Under the pieces are notes generated by a model. That model saw only the letters and a program-made list of their open reading frames with translations, was not told where the DNA came from and searched no databases. A stretch of 61,609 bases of DNA from positions 1 to 61,609 of the forward strand of contig NZ_PQHZ01000039.1 in NCBI RefSeq assembly GCF_003385185.1. The letters run 5' to 3'. The translations under genes and the position numbers were made by a program. Shown here one piece after another: positions 34,219 through 42,718 of the stretch. The stretch is from Amycolatopsis palatopharyngis (GTDB taxonomy: Bacteria; Actinomycetota; Actinomycetes; Mycobacteriales; Pseudonocardiaceae). Each line of letters begins with the position of its first letter. Position 1 is the stretch's first letter.

Positions 34219-35690
34219 TGCGTACCAGCGCCGACTACCTGGCTTCGCTCGACGACGGACGCCATGTCGTCGTCGACGGTGAGCCGGTCAAGGACGTCGT
34301 CGAGCACCCGGCCTTCGCGCCGATCGCCCGCACGATCGGGCGCCTCTTCGACCTGGCGGCGGACCCGGCCAACAACATGCAGGCCGACGATCCGGTGACG
34401 GGACGGGCTGTCAACCGGCTCTTCCTCCCGCCACGCGACACAGCGGAGCTGACGGCCTATCGCGAAGCCGCCCAGGTCTGGGCCACCGAAACCCACGGTT
34501 TCGTGGGACGTTCTCCCGACCACGTCGGTGCGTTCCTGGCCGCCTTCTCCAGCCACCCCGAGGCATTCGCCGACGACCGCGGTCCTGGCAAGAACCTGGC
34601 CGACAACGTGCTCGCCTTCCATCGCCGTGTGGTCGAGCACGATCTTTACGTCTCCTACGCGATCATCCCGCCACAGGTTTCGCGCGCCACGACGGCACAT
34701 GCCTGGGAAGGCGACTTCATCCAGGTCGGCGTGAAGGAGGAACGGCCCGACGGCATCGTCGTGCAGGGTGCGCAGATGCTTGCCACAGGCGGCGCCGTGG
34801 CCGACGAGATCCTGGTGTCCTGCATCAAACCGCTGCAGGCCGAGGACGAAGACTTCGCGGTCAGCTTCACCGTTCCGGTCGACACCGACGGGCTGACGCT
34901 GTACTGCCGGCGCCCCTACGCCCCCGGCGCCAGCAGCGAGTACGACTACCCGCTCACGTCGCGCTACGACGAGACCGATGCGCTCCTGGTGTTCGACGAA
35001 GTCTTCATCCCCTGGGAGAACGTCTTCGTCTACCGGGACGTGCCCGGACTCCGCCGGCAGTTCTTCGATACCGGCGCTCATATTCTCGGAAACTGGCAGG
35101 CTCAGATCCGATTCGCCACCAAACTGCGTTTCCTGGCCGGGCTGGCCCGCAAGGTCGCCGAGGTCAACGGCGTCGACAAGTTTCCCGGGGTCGTTGAGAA
35201 GCTGGGCGAACTGGCCAGCCTGGTGTCCGTGGTCGAATCGGGCGTGCTCGCCGCCGAACACACCGCTGGCAACGACGACCGGGGACTGTGCCGTCCTGGA
35301 GCCCGCGCACTCTACGGGGCCATGGGGCTGCAGTCGGAGATCCACCCACGTGTGATCGGGATCCTGCGAGATCTCGCAGGCGGTGGGGTCCTGCAACTGC
35401 CTGCGAGTGTCGCCGAACTGCACAACGAGACGACCCGGGCTCACATGGACCGCTACGTCAGCAGCCCCGGTACGTCCGCCGAGGAACGAATCAAGCTTTT
35501 CAAGCTTGTCTGGGACGCCATCGGCTCGGAGTTCGCCGGACGGCACCAGCAGTACGAACTCTTCTATGCGGGCGCGCCCTTCGTGGTGAAGGGCTACGCC
35601 TACCGCAACTACGGCTACGACCAGCCGCTCGCCGAGGTCGACGACTTCCTCGCGAGCTACGACTCCACCGGCACGGAGGCAACACGATGA
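34218..35690 (+). CDS. HpaB-like flavin-dependent aromatic monooxygenase, oxygenase component
   Basis: 490 residues of the 4-hydroxyphenylacetate 3-hydroxylase family, which uses FADH2 from a partner reductase to hydroxylate aromatic rings. Typical features are AHAWEGDFIQVGV, FDEVFIPWENVFVYRD, ARALYGAMGLQSEIHPRVIGILRDLAGGG and the C-terminal GSEFAGRHQQYELFYAG. It starts in overlap with DUF2848 and ends in overlap with the cupin. The reductase is two genes downstream. The substrate cannot be fixed; phenols, nitrophenols and pyrrole-2-carboxylate are used by relatives. Confidence 0.9.
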   Translation: MRTSADYLASLDDGRHVVVDGEPVKDVVEHPAFAPIARTIGRLFDLAADPANNMQADDPVTGRAVNRLFLPPRDTAELTAYREAAQVWATETHGFVGRSPDHVGAFLAAFSSHPEAFADDRGPGKNLADNVLAFHRRVVEHDLYVSYAIIPPQVSRATTAHAWEGDFIQVGVKEERPDGIVVQGAQMLATGGAVADEILVSCIKPLQAEDEDFAVSFTVPVDTDGLTLYCRRPYAPGASSEYDYPLTSRYDETDALLVFDEVFIPWENVFVYRDVPGLRRQFFDTGAHILGNWQAQIRFATKLRFLAGLARKVAEVNGVDKFPGVVEKLGELASLVSVVESGVLAAEHTAGNDDRGLCRPGARALYGAMGLQSEIHPRVIGILRDLAGGGVLQLPASVAELHNETTRAHMDRYVSSPGTSAEERIKLFKLVWDAIGSEFAGRHQQYELFYAGAPFVVKGYAYRNYGYDQPLAEVDDFLASYDSTGTEATR

Positions 35691-36040
35691 GCAAGCCCAC
35701 GATCGAGTTCACCGATATCACCGATATCGAGTACACCGTGTGTCCCGGCGACAACCCGCTGATCAAGGAACGGATCCTCGCCACCGATCCGGTGACCGGC
35801 TTCGCCACCCGGATCCTGCGCTACGAGCCGGGTGCCGACTCGACCCCGATGGGCGTGCAGAAACACGAGTTCTGGGAAGAGGTCTACATCATCGAGGGAT
35901 CCTTCACCGACCTGACGCTGGGCCAGACCTTCTACGCCGGCCAGTTCGCCTGCCGGCCTCCGGGCATGCCTCACGGACCGTGGCGCTCCGAGGAGGGCGT
36001 GACCACCTACGAGGTCCGATACCCGGCCCCAACGGAGTAG
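35687..36040 (+). CDS. Single-domain cupin
   Basis: 117 residues. Cupin motif 1 (QKHEFWEEVYIIEGSF) supplies His/Glu ligands and motif 2 (PPGMPHGPW) a His, so it likely binds a metal. ATGA overlap with the monooxygenase. It could be an isomerase, decarboxylase or small ring-cleaving dioxygenase; the context favours action on the oxygenated intermediate. Confidence 0.82.
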   Translation: MSKPTIEFTDITDIEYTVCPGDNPLIKERILATDPVTGFATRILRYEPGADSTPMGVQKHEFWEEVYIIEGSFTDLTLGQTFYAGQFACRPPGMPHGPWRSEEGVTTYEVRYPAPTE

Positions 36041-36044
36041 TGAG

Positions 36045-36566
36045 ATGCCCGCCATGACTCCGCATCTCATCGACCCCACCACGATGCGTCAGACCATGGG
36101 GCGGTTCGCCACCGGTGTCGCGGTCATCACCACCGAGTCCGCAGGCACCCCCCATGGCATGACCGTGAACTCGTTGACCTCGGTGTCGCTGGATCCGCCA
36201 CTGCTACTGGTGTGCTTCAACCACGGCGCGCGCAGCACCACGGCGGTCACCGCCTCGGGACGCTTCGTCGTCAACCTTCTCTCGCAACGGCAACAACCGA
36301 TCGCCCTACGGTTCGCGAAGCGTGGCGAGGACCATTTCGGCGGCCTCGGCCTGGACTACGGCAACCACGGTGTTCCGGTGGTACCGAATGCCTTGGCCCA
36401 CCTCGAATGTGAGGTCGGCCAGATCGTCGAAGCCGGCGACCACACGGTGGTCTTCGGCAAGGTCACCGACGTGTGCACCAGGGACGGCGACCCGCTCGGT
36501 TTCTATCAAGGTCGGTTCAGCGAAATCACTCCCCACGGAGCCGAACCGGAGCACTGGTTCTTCTGA
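36045..36566 (+). CDS. Flavin reductase (HpaC-like)
   Basis: 173 residues of the flavin reductase-like/FMN-binding split-barrel family: MRQTMGRFATGVAVITT, GMTVNSLTSVSLDPPLLLVCF and FVVNLLSQRQQ are diagnostic. It would supply reduced FAD to the HpaB-like oxygenase. It starts 4 nt after the cupin stop. Confidence 0.92.
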   Translation: MPAMTPHLIDPTTMRQTMGRFATGVAVITTESAGTPHGMTVNSLTSVSLDPPLLLVCFNHGARSTTAVTASGRFVVNLLSQRQQPIALRFAKRGEDHFGGLGLDYGNHGVPVVPNALAHLECEVGQIVEAGDHTVVFGKVTDVCTRDGDPLGFYQGRFSEITPHGAEPEHWFF

Positions 36567-36775
36567 TCGCCCTCGCCTCGAGCCGGCAGCCCCCGGCTCG
36601 AGGCGGTCCCGGGCGACCCGACGCCTCTCCTCGCGACGCCAGTCGCTCAAGTTTCGATCCTTTCGGCGTCTCTCACCGGCACCCCCGCACCCGCATCACC
36701 AGGGACGGGCCACGTCGGCGCTCTCCGAATCAGCTGACCTGCACGACGCTGTGCAGCCTGACGAATGGATCACGT

Positions 36776-38050
36776 ATGTCCCAGAGCATCGAAGACCATG
36801 AGATCGACGGCTCTGACGAGCCCGACCGGCTCATCGAGCGCGGCCCGGGCTACCGGGCCGGGCTGCGGGGCCTCCCGCGTTCCCTCGACATCTCGACGAT
36901 CGGCGCCGGTGTCGTCGCGGCGGTCTTCGGCTGCACCGGCCCGGCGCTGATCGTTGTCAACGGTGCCACCGACGCCGGACTCACCACCGCACAAACGGTG
37001 TCTTGGGTCAGCACGGTCTACCTGGTCGGAGGTTTCATCTCGCTGATCATGGCGCTGTACTATAAGCAGCCCATCGTCGGCGCTTGGAGCATTCCGGCTG
37101 CCGCGTTGGTCGTCTCCAGCCTGGCCGACCACTCCCTCCCGGAGATGGTCGGCGCCTACCTCACCGCCAGCGTACTGGTATTACTCCTCGGACTCTCCGG
37201 ATTCGTCCGCACTCTGGTGCGCTGGCTCCCCATGCCGATCTTGATGGCCATGATCGGCGGTGTCCTGTTCAAGTACGCCCTCAACATCGTCGGCGCCGCT
37301 GAAACCCGACCATTCCTGGTCGGTGCCGCCATCGTCGGTTTCCTGCTGCTGAGCCGCTTCGTCAAGGCGGTCCCGGGAGTGATCGGCGCCCTCGCATTCG
37401 GCATCGTCGCAGCCATTCTCACGGACTCGTTCGCGTCGGCCCAGATCGGCGCCGACCTCGCCCTGCCGACGTGGGTCGGTGTGGACTTCAACCCACTGAC
37501 CATGTTGGGTGTGGGAATCCCGCTCGCACTGGTGATCCAGGCGGAGAATATCCAATCCATGGGTGTCCTCATCGCCGAGAAGTACCGTCCCCCGGTCAAC
37601 AACATCACTGTGGTCAGCGGAGCTGCCAGCCTCCTCGTCTCCGGATTCGGCGGTCACAACGCCAGCATCGCCGGCCCGATGACCGCCATCTGCGGCTCAG
37701 GTCAGGCCGGTCCCCACCACGACCGGCGCTATGCCGCGGCCGTCGTGAACGGCGTCATCTTCGTCGTATTCGGCTTCTTCGCCAGCATCGCCGTGGGACT
37801 GGTCACCGCGCTCCCGGGCGAACTTATCGCCACCGTCGCCGGACTGGCGATGTTCGGCGTCCTCATCATCGCCTTCCGGGGCGCGTTCTCCGAGGGGCGA
37901 TACAAGCTCGGCGCGTTGATCGCCCTTGTCGTCGCCATGGGAGACGTGACCATCTTCGGCATCTCCAGCCCATTCTGGGCACTCCTCGCCGGCCTCGGCG
38001 TCTCCCTCATACTCGAGTTCGACGACTTCAACGCCAACTCGCGGAACTGA
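36776..38050 (+). CDS. BenE-family aromatic acid/H+ symporter
   Basis: 424 residues, about 11-12 membrane spans, resembling benzoate transporters BenE (DISTIGAGVVAAVFGCTGPALIV, GAWSIPAAALV, GFGGHNASIAGPMTAICGS). It probably imports the aromatic substrate. The start is ATG 36776 with only a weak SD; the 209-bp gap upstream may hold a promoter. Its stop is at the junction with an IS3 fragment, so the last few residues could be altered. Confidence 0.88.
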   Translation: MSQSIEDHEIDGSDEPDRLIERGPGYRAGLRGLPRSLDISTIGAGVVAAVFGCTGPALIVVNGATDAGLTTAQTVSWVSTVYLVGGFISLIMALYYKQPIVGAWSIPAAALVVSSLADHSLPEMVGAYLTASVLVLLLGLSGFVRTLVRWLPMPILMAMIGGVLFKYALNIVGAAETRPFLVGAAIVGFLLLSRFVKAVPGVIGALAFGIVAAILTDSFASAQIGADLALPTWVGVDFNPLTMLGVGIPLALVIQAENIQSMGVLIAEKYRPPVNNITVVSGAASLLVSGFGGHNASIAGPMTAICGSGQAGPHHDRRYAAAVVNGVIFVVFGFFASIAVGLVTALPGELIATVAGLAMFGVLIIAFRGAFSEGRYKLGALIALVVAMGDVTIFGISSPFWALLAGLGVSLILEFDDFNANSRN

Positions 38051-38053
38051 ACG

Positions 38054-38281
38054 CTCTAACAACCGGTTCCGGCGCTTAAGCTCCCGCAACTCGGCCGCGG
38101 CATCAGCAGTCAGGCCCGGCTTGACGCCGTCCTCGGCTTCGGCCGCTCGTAGCCGCTTCTGCAACGTCATCGGATGGACCCCGAAGCCGCTGGCGACCTG
38201 CTCGATCGTCACACCCGACTCACGGTTACGCGCGACACGGACAACGCCCTCACGGAACTCACGCGGATAAGGCTTGAGCAC
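38054..38281 (-). pseudogene. IS3-family transposase OrfA, truncated at 3' end
   Basis: From GTG 38281, KPYPREFREGVVRVARNRE, GVHPMTLQKRLR and ELKRRNRLLE match the start of IS3 OrfA proteins. Similarity stops after RNRLLE at about 38054, next to the benE stop. The leucine-zipper end and OrfB are missing, so the element is dead. Confidence 0.8.
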
Positions 38282-38395
38282 GATGACATCCTTCCCCACG
38301 CTTACGTCTCGGCAAGCGAAATCAGATGTCACATAACCCTTCAGCAGCCAAGGGCTACGTACCCGACTACCGCCGCAACCTCCTCGACGCGAACG

Positions 38396-38974
38396 CGAAC
38401 ACTGGACAACGCGGCCACCCAACGACGCGAGCAGCACCTCGCCGCGCTCCGCCGCCAACTCGACGACACCAACCGCATGATCAAAAACTTCATGCGCAAC
38501 TTCGCCCTCGTCGACGAACCCACCGAAGACCTCGTCCGAGACATCAAGCAACAACGCACCGAGCTGCACCGCCGCAAAGTCGACCTCGAAACCCAACTCG
38601 CCGAGGCCGAACACGACAACCAGCAGGCACCCAACCCCGACCTGCTCGACACCCTGCCCATCGGCAACATAGCTATCGAGGACCTACCAGCCGATCTCGC
38701 CCGACGACTGTTCGAAGCGCTCCGCCTCGAACTGCGCTACGACAAGAACCGAAACCAGCTCCCGTGCACCGCAACACCCAGCGCCCCCACCCTCACCGCC
38801 ACACACGACGCCGCGAAAGACGCCGTCATCGTGCCCATCAACCACACCAAACGGGAAAATCGGCGCAAACACAACGAAAAGAGCCAGGAGGACACCATGC
38901 CCGAAGACACCCCACCTGTTCCCATCCTTGAAGTGCCCCCGACGGGGATCGAACCCGCACTGGGTCGATTTTAA
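38396..38974 (+). pseudogene. C-terminal remnant of a large serine recombinase
   Basis: The frame gives a coiled coil (RREQHLAALRRQLDDTNRMIKNF), then NPDLLDTLPIGNIAIEDLPADLARRLFEALRLELRYDKNRNQ, the typical tail of actinobacterial serine integrases. The catalytic and zinc-ribbon parts are absent. The frame runs on into the antisense of the tRNA gene (PPTGIEPALGRF), a read-through artefact. It sits at the tRNA 3' end, as an integrase gene would. Confidence 0.75.
38933..38948. repeat. Putative attR: tRNA 3' end copy
   Basis: The same GTGCCCCCGACGGGGA as at 30672-30687. Here it is the 3' acceptor strand, T-stem end and first downstream base of the intact tRNA gene. Confidence 0.65.
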
Positions 38975-39007
38975 GTCGACTGCCTCTGCCAATTGGGCTA
39001 CGGGGGC
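38934..39007 (-). tRNA. tRNA with UAA (Leu) anticodon and short variable arm
   Basis: 74 nt, no encoded CCA. The 7-bp acceptor stem (GCCCCCG/CGGGGGC) is perfect, A73 is present, the anticodon stem GTCGA/TCGAC encloses CTTAAAA (anticodon TAA), and the T arm is GCGGG-TTCGATC-CCCGT. The D-loop (AATTGGCAGA) looks Leu-like with three D-stem pairs. The variable region is only CCAGT, whereas tRNA-Leu normally has a long variable arm. It lies 31 nt after ndh on the same strand. Confidence 0.9.
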
Positions 39008-39037
39008 ACCCGAGAGCCTATTGGATGGGGCCGTGGG

Positions 39038-40369
39038 TCAGGACTTCGAGGCCCTCTCGAACTCTTCCTTCGGCTTGTTGATCTGGCCGAGCGAGACGAC
39101 CTCGCGGCGGAACAGCCCACCGAGCAGCCAGTCGAAGGTGATGCGGACCTTACGGTTGAACGTCGGCATCGCCTTGACGTGGTAGGCGCGGTGCATCACC
39201 CAGGCGGGGAAGCCCTTGACCTTGACGTTGAACGTATCGGCGACGCCCTTGTGCAGACCGAGGCTGGCCACCGAACCGACGTTCTTGTGGCAGTAGTCCT
39301 GCGGCTTCTCCCCGCGCAGCACCTTGATCATGTTCTTCGCCAGGTGCCTGGCCTGACGCACGGCGTGCTGGGCGTTCGGGGGGCAGACCGCCGTCGGGTC
39401 CGACTCGGTCCTCGACAGGTCCGGCACGGCCGCGTTGTCGCCCGCCGTCCACACATCCGGGTGCCCCGGAACCTGCAGCGTCGCGGTGGCCTGCAGCCGG
39501 CCGCGCTTGTCGATCGGCAGATCTGAGCTGGCCAGCACCGGGTTGGCCTTCACACCCGCGGTCCAGATGATCGTGTCGCTGTCGAACTCCGTCCCGTCGG
39601 AGAGCACGACGCGACCGTTCTCGAACGACTTGGCAGCAGTCGAGAGGTACACCTCGATACCGCGCTTCTCCAGCTGCTCCGCGGTCCAGACGCCGAGCGT
39701 CTCTCGCACCTCGGGCAGGATCCGGCCCGCGGCCTCAACCAGCACCCAGCGGATGTCCTCGGGATCGATGTTCTCGTAGTACCTGGTCGCGAAGCGAGTC
39801 ATGTCCTCGAGCTCCGCGAGTGCCTCGATACCGGCGAAGCCGCCGCCGACCACGGTGAACGTGAGCAAGCGTTTGCGCAGCTCGGGATCCAGCGTGCTGG
39901 CCGCCTCGTCCAGCTTCGTCATCACGTGGTTACGGAGGTAGATCGCCTCACCGATGGTCTTGAAGGCGATCCCCTGCTCGGCGAGGCCGGGGATCGGCAG
40001 CAGGCGCGCCACCGAACCAAGTGCCACCACCAGCACGTCATAAGACAGCTGCTCGACATGCCCGTCGGCGGCTTCGACCGTCACGACCTTGCGCTCGTGC
40101 TCGATCTGGGTCACCCGTGCGGTGAGCACATGGCAACGCCGCAGCACCCTGCGCAACGGGACGACCACGTGCCGGGGCTCGATCGCTCCGGCTGCCGCCT
40201 CCGGGAGGAACGGCTGGTAGGTCATGTGCGGCTGGGGGTCCACGACGGTTACCGACGCCTCGTTGGCTCGGAGCTTCTTCTGCAGACCCAGGGCTGCGTA
40301 CAGCCCAACGTATCCACCACCGAGAACCAAGATCCGAGTCGGTTCCGACTTCACTGCGGCCATACGCAT
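39038..40369 (-). CDS. ndh: Type II NADH dehydrogenase
   Basis: Single-subunit, non-proton-pumping NADH:menaquinone oxidoreductase at the inner face of the membrane. 443 residues: FAD Rossmann LVLGGGYVGLYAA, NADH motif VVGGGFAGIEALAEL, and DVWTAGDNAAVPD; the C-terminal amphipathic helix (FDWLLGGLFRREVVSL) anchors it. ATG at 40369 or 40363; the second is better spaced from GGGAG. The tRNA gene follows on the same strand. Confidence 0.95.
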   Translation of the reverse strand: MRMAAVKSEPTRILVLGGGYVGLYAALGLQKKLRANEASVTVVDPQPHMTYQPFLPEAAAGAIEPRHVVVPLRRVLRRCHVLTARVTQIEHERKVVTVEAADGHVEQLSYDVLVVALGSVARLLPIPGLAEQGIAFKTIGEAIYLRNHVMTKLDEAASTLDPELRKRLLTFTVVGGGFAGIEALAELEDMTRFATRYYENIDPEDIRWVLVEAAGRILPEVRETLGVWTAEQLEKRGIEVYLSTAAKSFENGRVVLSDGTEFDSDTIIWTAGVKANPVLASSDLPIDKRGRLQATATLQVPGHPDVWTAGDNAAVPDLSRTESDPTAVCPPNAQHAVRQARHLAKNMIKVLRGEKPQDYCHKNVGSVASLGLHKGVADTFNVKVKGFPAWVMHRAYHVKAMPTFNRKVRITFDWLLGGLFRREVVSLGQINKPKEEFERASKS

Positions 40370-40462
40370 ATGCTCCCACCTCCACCCCCATCACGCTCGC
40401 GCACCCCGGGCCGCTTGTGACCGGCGTCGCCCCCCGGTTGGAAACGATTCAGAGCCGCGCCC

Positions 40463-41170
40463 TCACGCCGCGAACGCGACCTCGGCCGCCTGAGTCAGGA
40501 CTTCCCTGAGCATCGCGGGAGTGAGCTTTCCGGTCTGCGTGTTGCGCTGGGACACGTGGTACGACCCGAAAACCCGCAAATCGCTCGGACCGTGCAGGAC
40601 CAGTTGCGCTCCGTGGCCGAATCTGGGTCGTGGCACTGGCACCTGCCACCCCGCTTCGGCGAGCACCGGCAGCAGTGCCTGCCACCCGAACGCGCCAAGG
40701 ACCACCACCGCGCGCAGCCTCGGACGCAGCAGTTCCAGTTCCCGGGACAGCCACGGCCTGCAGGTGTCCCGCTCACCGGGCGTCGGCCGGTTGGCCGGCG
40801 GGGCGCAGTGCACCGGGGCCGTCACCCTCGTGCCGCGCAGTTCGAGCCCGTCACCGAGGTGGGTGGACGTCGGCTGTGACGCGAGCCCGACGTCGTACAT
40901 GGCCTGGAAGAGCACGTCTCCTGAACGGTCCCCGGTGAACATCCGGCCGGTGCGATTGCCGCCGTGCGCGGCGGGGGCGAGGCCGACGATCGCCAGCGCC
41001 GCATCCGGTGGCCCGAAGCCGGGCACCGGACGGCCCCAGTACTCCTCGTCGGCGTAGGCGGCCCGCTTGGTCGTGGCCACCTCCTCGCGCCACGCCACCA
41101 GGCGTGGGCAGGCACGGCACTCGGACACAGCCGCATCAAGGGCTGCCATCGGTGCGGCGAAGTCGGTCAC
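40463..41170 (-). CDS. udgB: Type 5 uracil-DNA glycosylase (UdgB)
   Basis: 235 residues with motif 1 GLAPAAHGGNRTGRMFTGD and motif 3 SYHVSQRNTQTGKLT, characteristic of family 5, plus Cys residues (ECRACPR and others) for a 4Fe-4S cluster. Removes uracil and other deaminated bases from DNA. The start is GTG 41170, immediately after GGAGGG. Divergent from the S10 peptidase gene with a 32-bp gap. Confidence 0.93.
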   Translation of the reverse strand: MTDFAAPMAALDAAVSECRACPRLVAWREEVATTKRAAYADEEYWGRPVPGFGPPDAALAIVGLAPAAHGGNRTGRMFTGDRSGDVLFQAMYDVGLASQPTSTHLGDGLELRGTRVTAPVHCAPPANRPTPGERDTCRPWLSRELELLRPRLRAVVVLGAFGWQALLPVLAEAGWQVPVPRPRFGHGAQLVLHGPSDLRVFGSYHVSQRNTQTGKLTPAMLREVLTQAAEVAFAA

Positions 41171-41189
41171 CCCTCCATTGTGTCTGCTC

Positions 41190-41203
41190 TAGGTTGGTGG
41201 ACA
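41190..41203 (+). promoter_or_regulatory. -10-like element for a possible leaderless S10 peptidase mRNA
   Basis: TAGGTT (41190-41195) lies 7 nt before the ATG at 41203, so transcription would start at the start codon. GGTGG in between is a weak SD at best. Confidence 0.4.
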
Positions 41204-42693
41204 TGCCACAGACACCACCCGACGAGTCCGCCGAGCCACAAGCCGAGGCGGAGAACGCCAAGCCCGAACCCACTGACGACCTCGTCACCACCAAGCACAC
41301 CGTCACGGTCAAGCGCCGCAAGCTCGCCTACACCGCCCAGACCGGGCGCGTCGTGCTGCGTAAAGAGGTCCTCACCGACGGGAAGTTCGACGGGCACCTC
41401 CCCAAGGCCGAGGTGTTCCTGACCGCGTACACCTTGGACGGCGCCGAGCCGGGCAGCAGGCCGGTGACGTTCGCCTTCAACGGCGGGCCCGGAGCGTCGA
41501 GCATCTGGTTGCACCTCGGGGTTCTCGGCCCACGCAGGGTGGTTTCCGGTGACGTGGACTCCCCCGAACCACCGCCTTACGGCCTCGCGGACAATCCCGA
41601 CACCCTGCTCGCACACAGCGATCTGGTCTTCATCGACCCGGTCTCCACTGGATACTCCCGCGCCGCGGCGGGCGAGAAGCCCAAGGACTACCACGGTTTC
41701 ACCCCCGACATCGAGTCCATCGGCGAGGTCATTCGCCTGTGGACCTCCCGCAACGGACGCTGGCTTTCGCCCAAGTTCCTGGCGGGCGAGTCCTACGGCA
41801 CCCTCCGGGCGGCGGCCCTGTCCGCACACCTGCAGCAACGGCACGGTCTCTACCTCAACGGACTGCTGCTGATCTCCTCGGTCCTCGACCTGGGCAGTGT
41901 GTTCTTCTCCTCGGGCAACGACCTGCCCTACTCGCTGTACGTCCCGACCTACGCCGCGATCGCGCATTACCACGGTCTGCACGGCGACCGGCCGCTGGAG
42001 GACGTGCTGGCCGAGGCCGAGGAGTTCGCCTCGAAGGATCTGCCGTGGGCACTACGGCGCGGGTCACGACTGTCTCCAGAGGAGCGCGCCGACGCCGTGC
42101 GCAGGCTCGCCGCCATCACCGGACTGAGTGAGTCCTATGTAGACAGGGTGAACCTGCGCATCGAGCACATCCGCTTCTTCACCGAACTCCTGCGGGACCG
42201 GGGACTGACGGTCGGCCGGATGGATGGCCGCTTCACCACGTGGGAGCCCGACGGCGGCCGGGAGCACATGAGTGACGACCCGGCGATCTCCCGGATCATC
42301 GGCGCGTACTCCGCCGCCTTCAACCACTTCGTTCGCGCCGAACTGGAATACGAGAACGATCTGCCGTACGAGATCCTTTCGATGGCTGTGAACCAGGCCT
42401 GGTCGTACTCCGACTTCGAGGGCCGATCCGTGTCCGCTGTAGACAGTCTCAGCTCGGCCATGCGCGCGAACCCACATCTGAAGGTGCATGTGGCACTCGG
42501 CCACTACGACGGCGCGACGCCGTACTACGCGGCCGAGCACATCCTCTCCCAGCTGGAGATCCCGGAGGAACTACGCGGCAACATCGAGTCGGCCTACTAC
42601 CCGGCCGGACACATGATGTACGTCCACGAGGCCTCCCGCGTGCAGCAGGGCAAGGACCTCGGGGCATTCGTCAAGTCCGCCTCGAACCGGTAA
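41203..42693 (+). CDS. S10-family serine carboxypeptidase-like protein
   Basis: 496 residues. Alpha/beta hydrolase fold with NGGPGASS oxyanion segment, nucleophile in GESYG, Asp in LGHYDGATPYY and His in PAGHMMYVH, so the triad is complete. No signal peptide is visible; the N-terminus is acidic and disordered, so it may be cytoplasmic, unlike eukaryotic vacuolar relatives. Followed 25 nt later by the LURP-one protein. Confidence 0.9.
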   Translation: MPQTPPDESAEPQAEAENAKPEPTDDLVTTKHTVTVKRRKLAYTAQTGRVVLRKEVLTDGKFDGHLPKAEVFLTAYTLDGAEPGSRPVTFAFNGGPGASSIWLHLGVLGPRRVVSGDVDSPEPPPYGLADNPDTLLAHSDLVFIDPVSTGYSRAAAGEKPKDYHGFTPDIESIGEVIRLWTSRNGRWLSPKFLAGESYGTLRAAALSAHLQQRHGLYLNGLLLISSVLDLGSVFFSSGNDLPYSLYVPTYAAIAHYHGLHGDRPLEDVLAEAEEFASKDLPWALRRGSRLSPEERADAVRRLAAITGLSESYVDRVNLRIEHIRFFTELLRDRGLTVGRMDGRFTTWEPDGGREHMSDDPAISRIIGAYSAAFNHFVRAELEYENDLPYEILSMAVNQAWSYSDFEGRSVSAVDSLSSAMRANPHLKVHVALGHYDGATPYYAAEHILSQLEIPEELRGNIESAYYPAGHMMYVHEASRVQQGKDLGAFVKSASNR

Positions 42694-42718
42694 CCAGACA
42701 ACCGCAAAAGGAAAGCAC

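Noticed and set aside
31434..38050. Natural-product biosynthetic cluster
   Set aside because: No PKS, NRPS, terpene or RiPP genes; an importer and hydrolases fit catabolism better.
38932..38974. Protein end PPTGIEPALGRF
   Set aside because: This is the antisense of the tRNA gene, a common false translation, not part of the recombinase.
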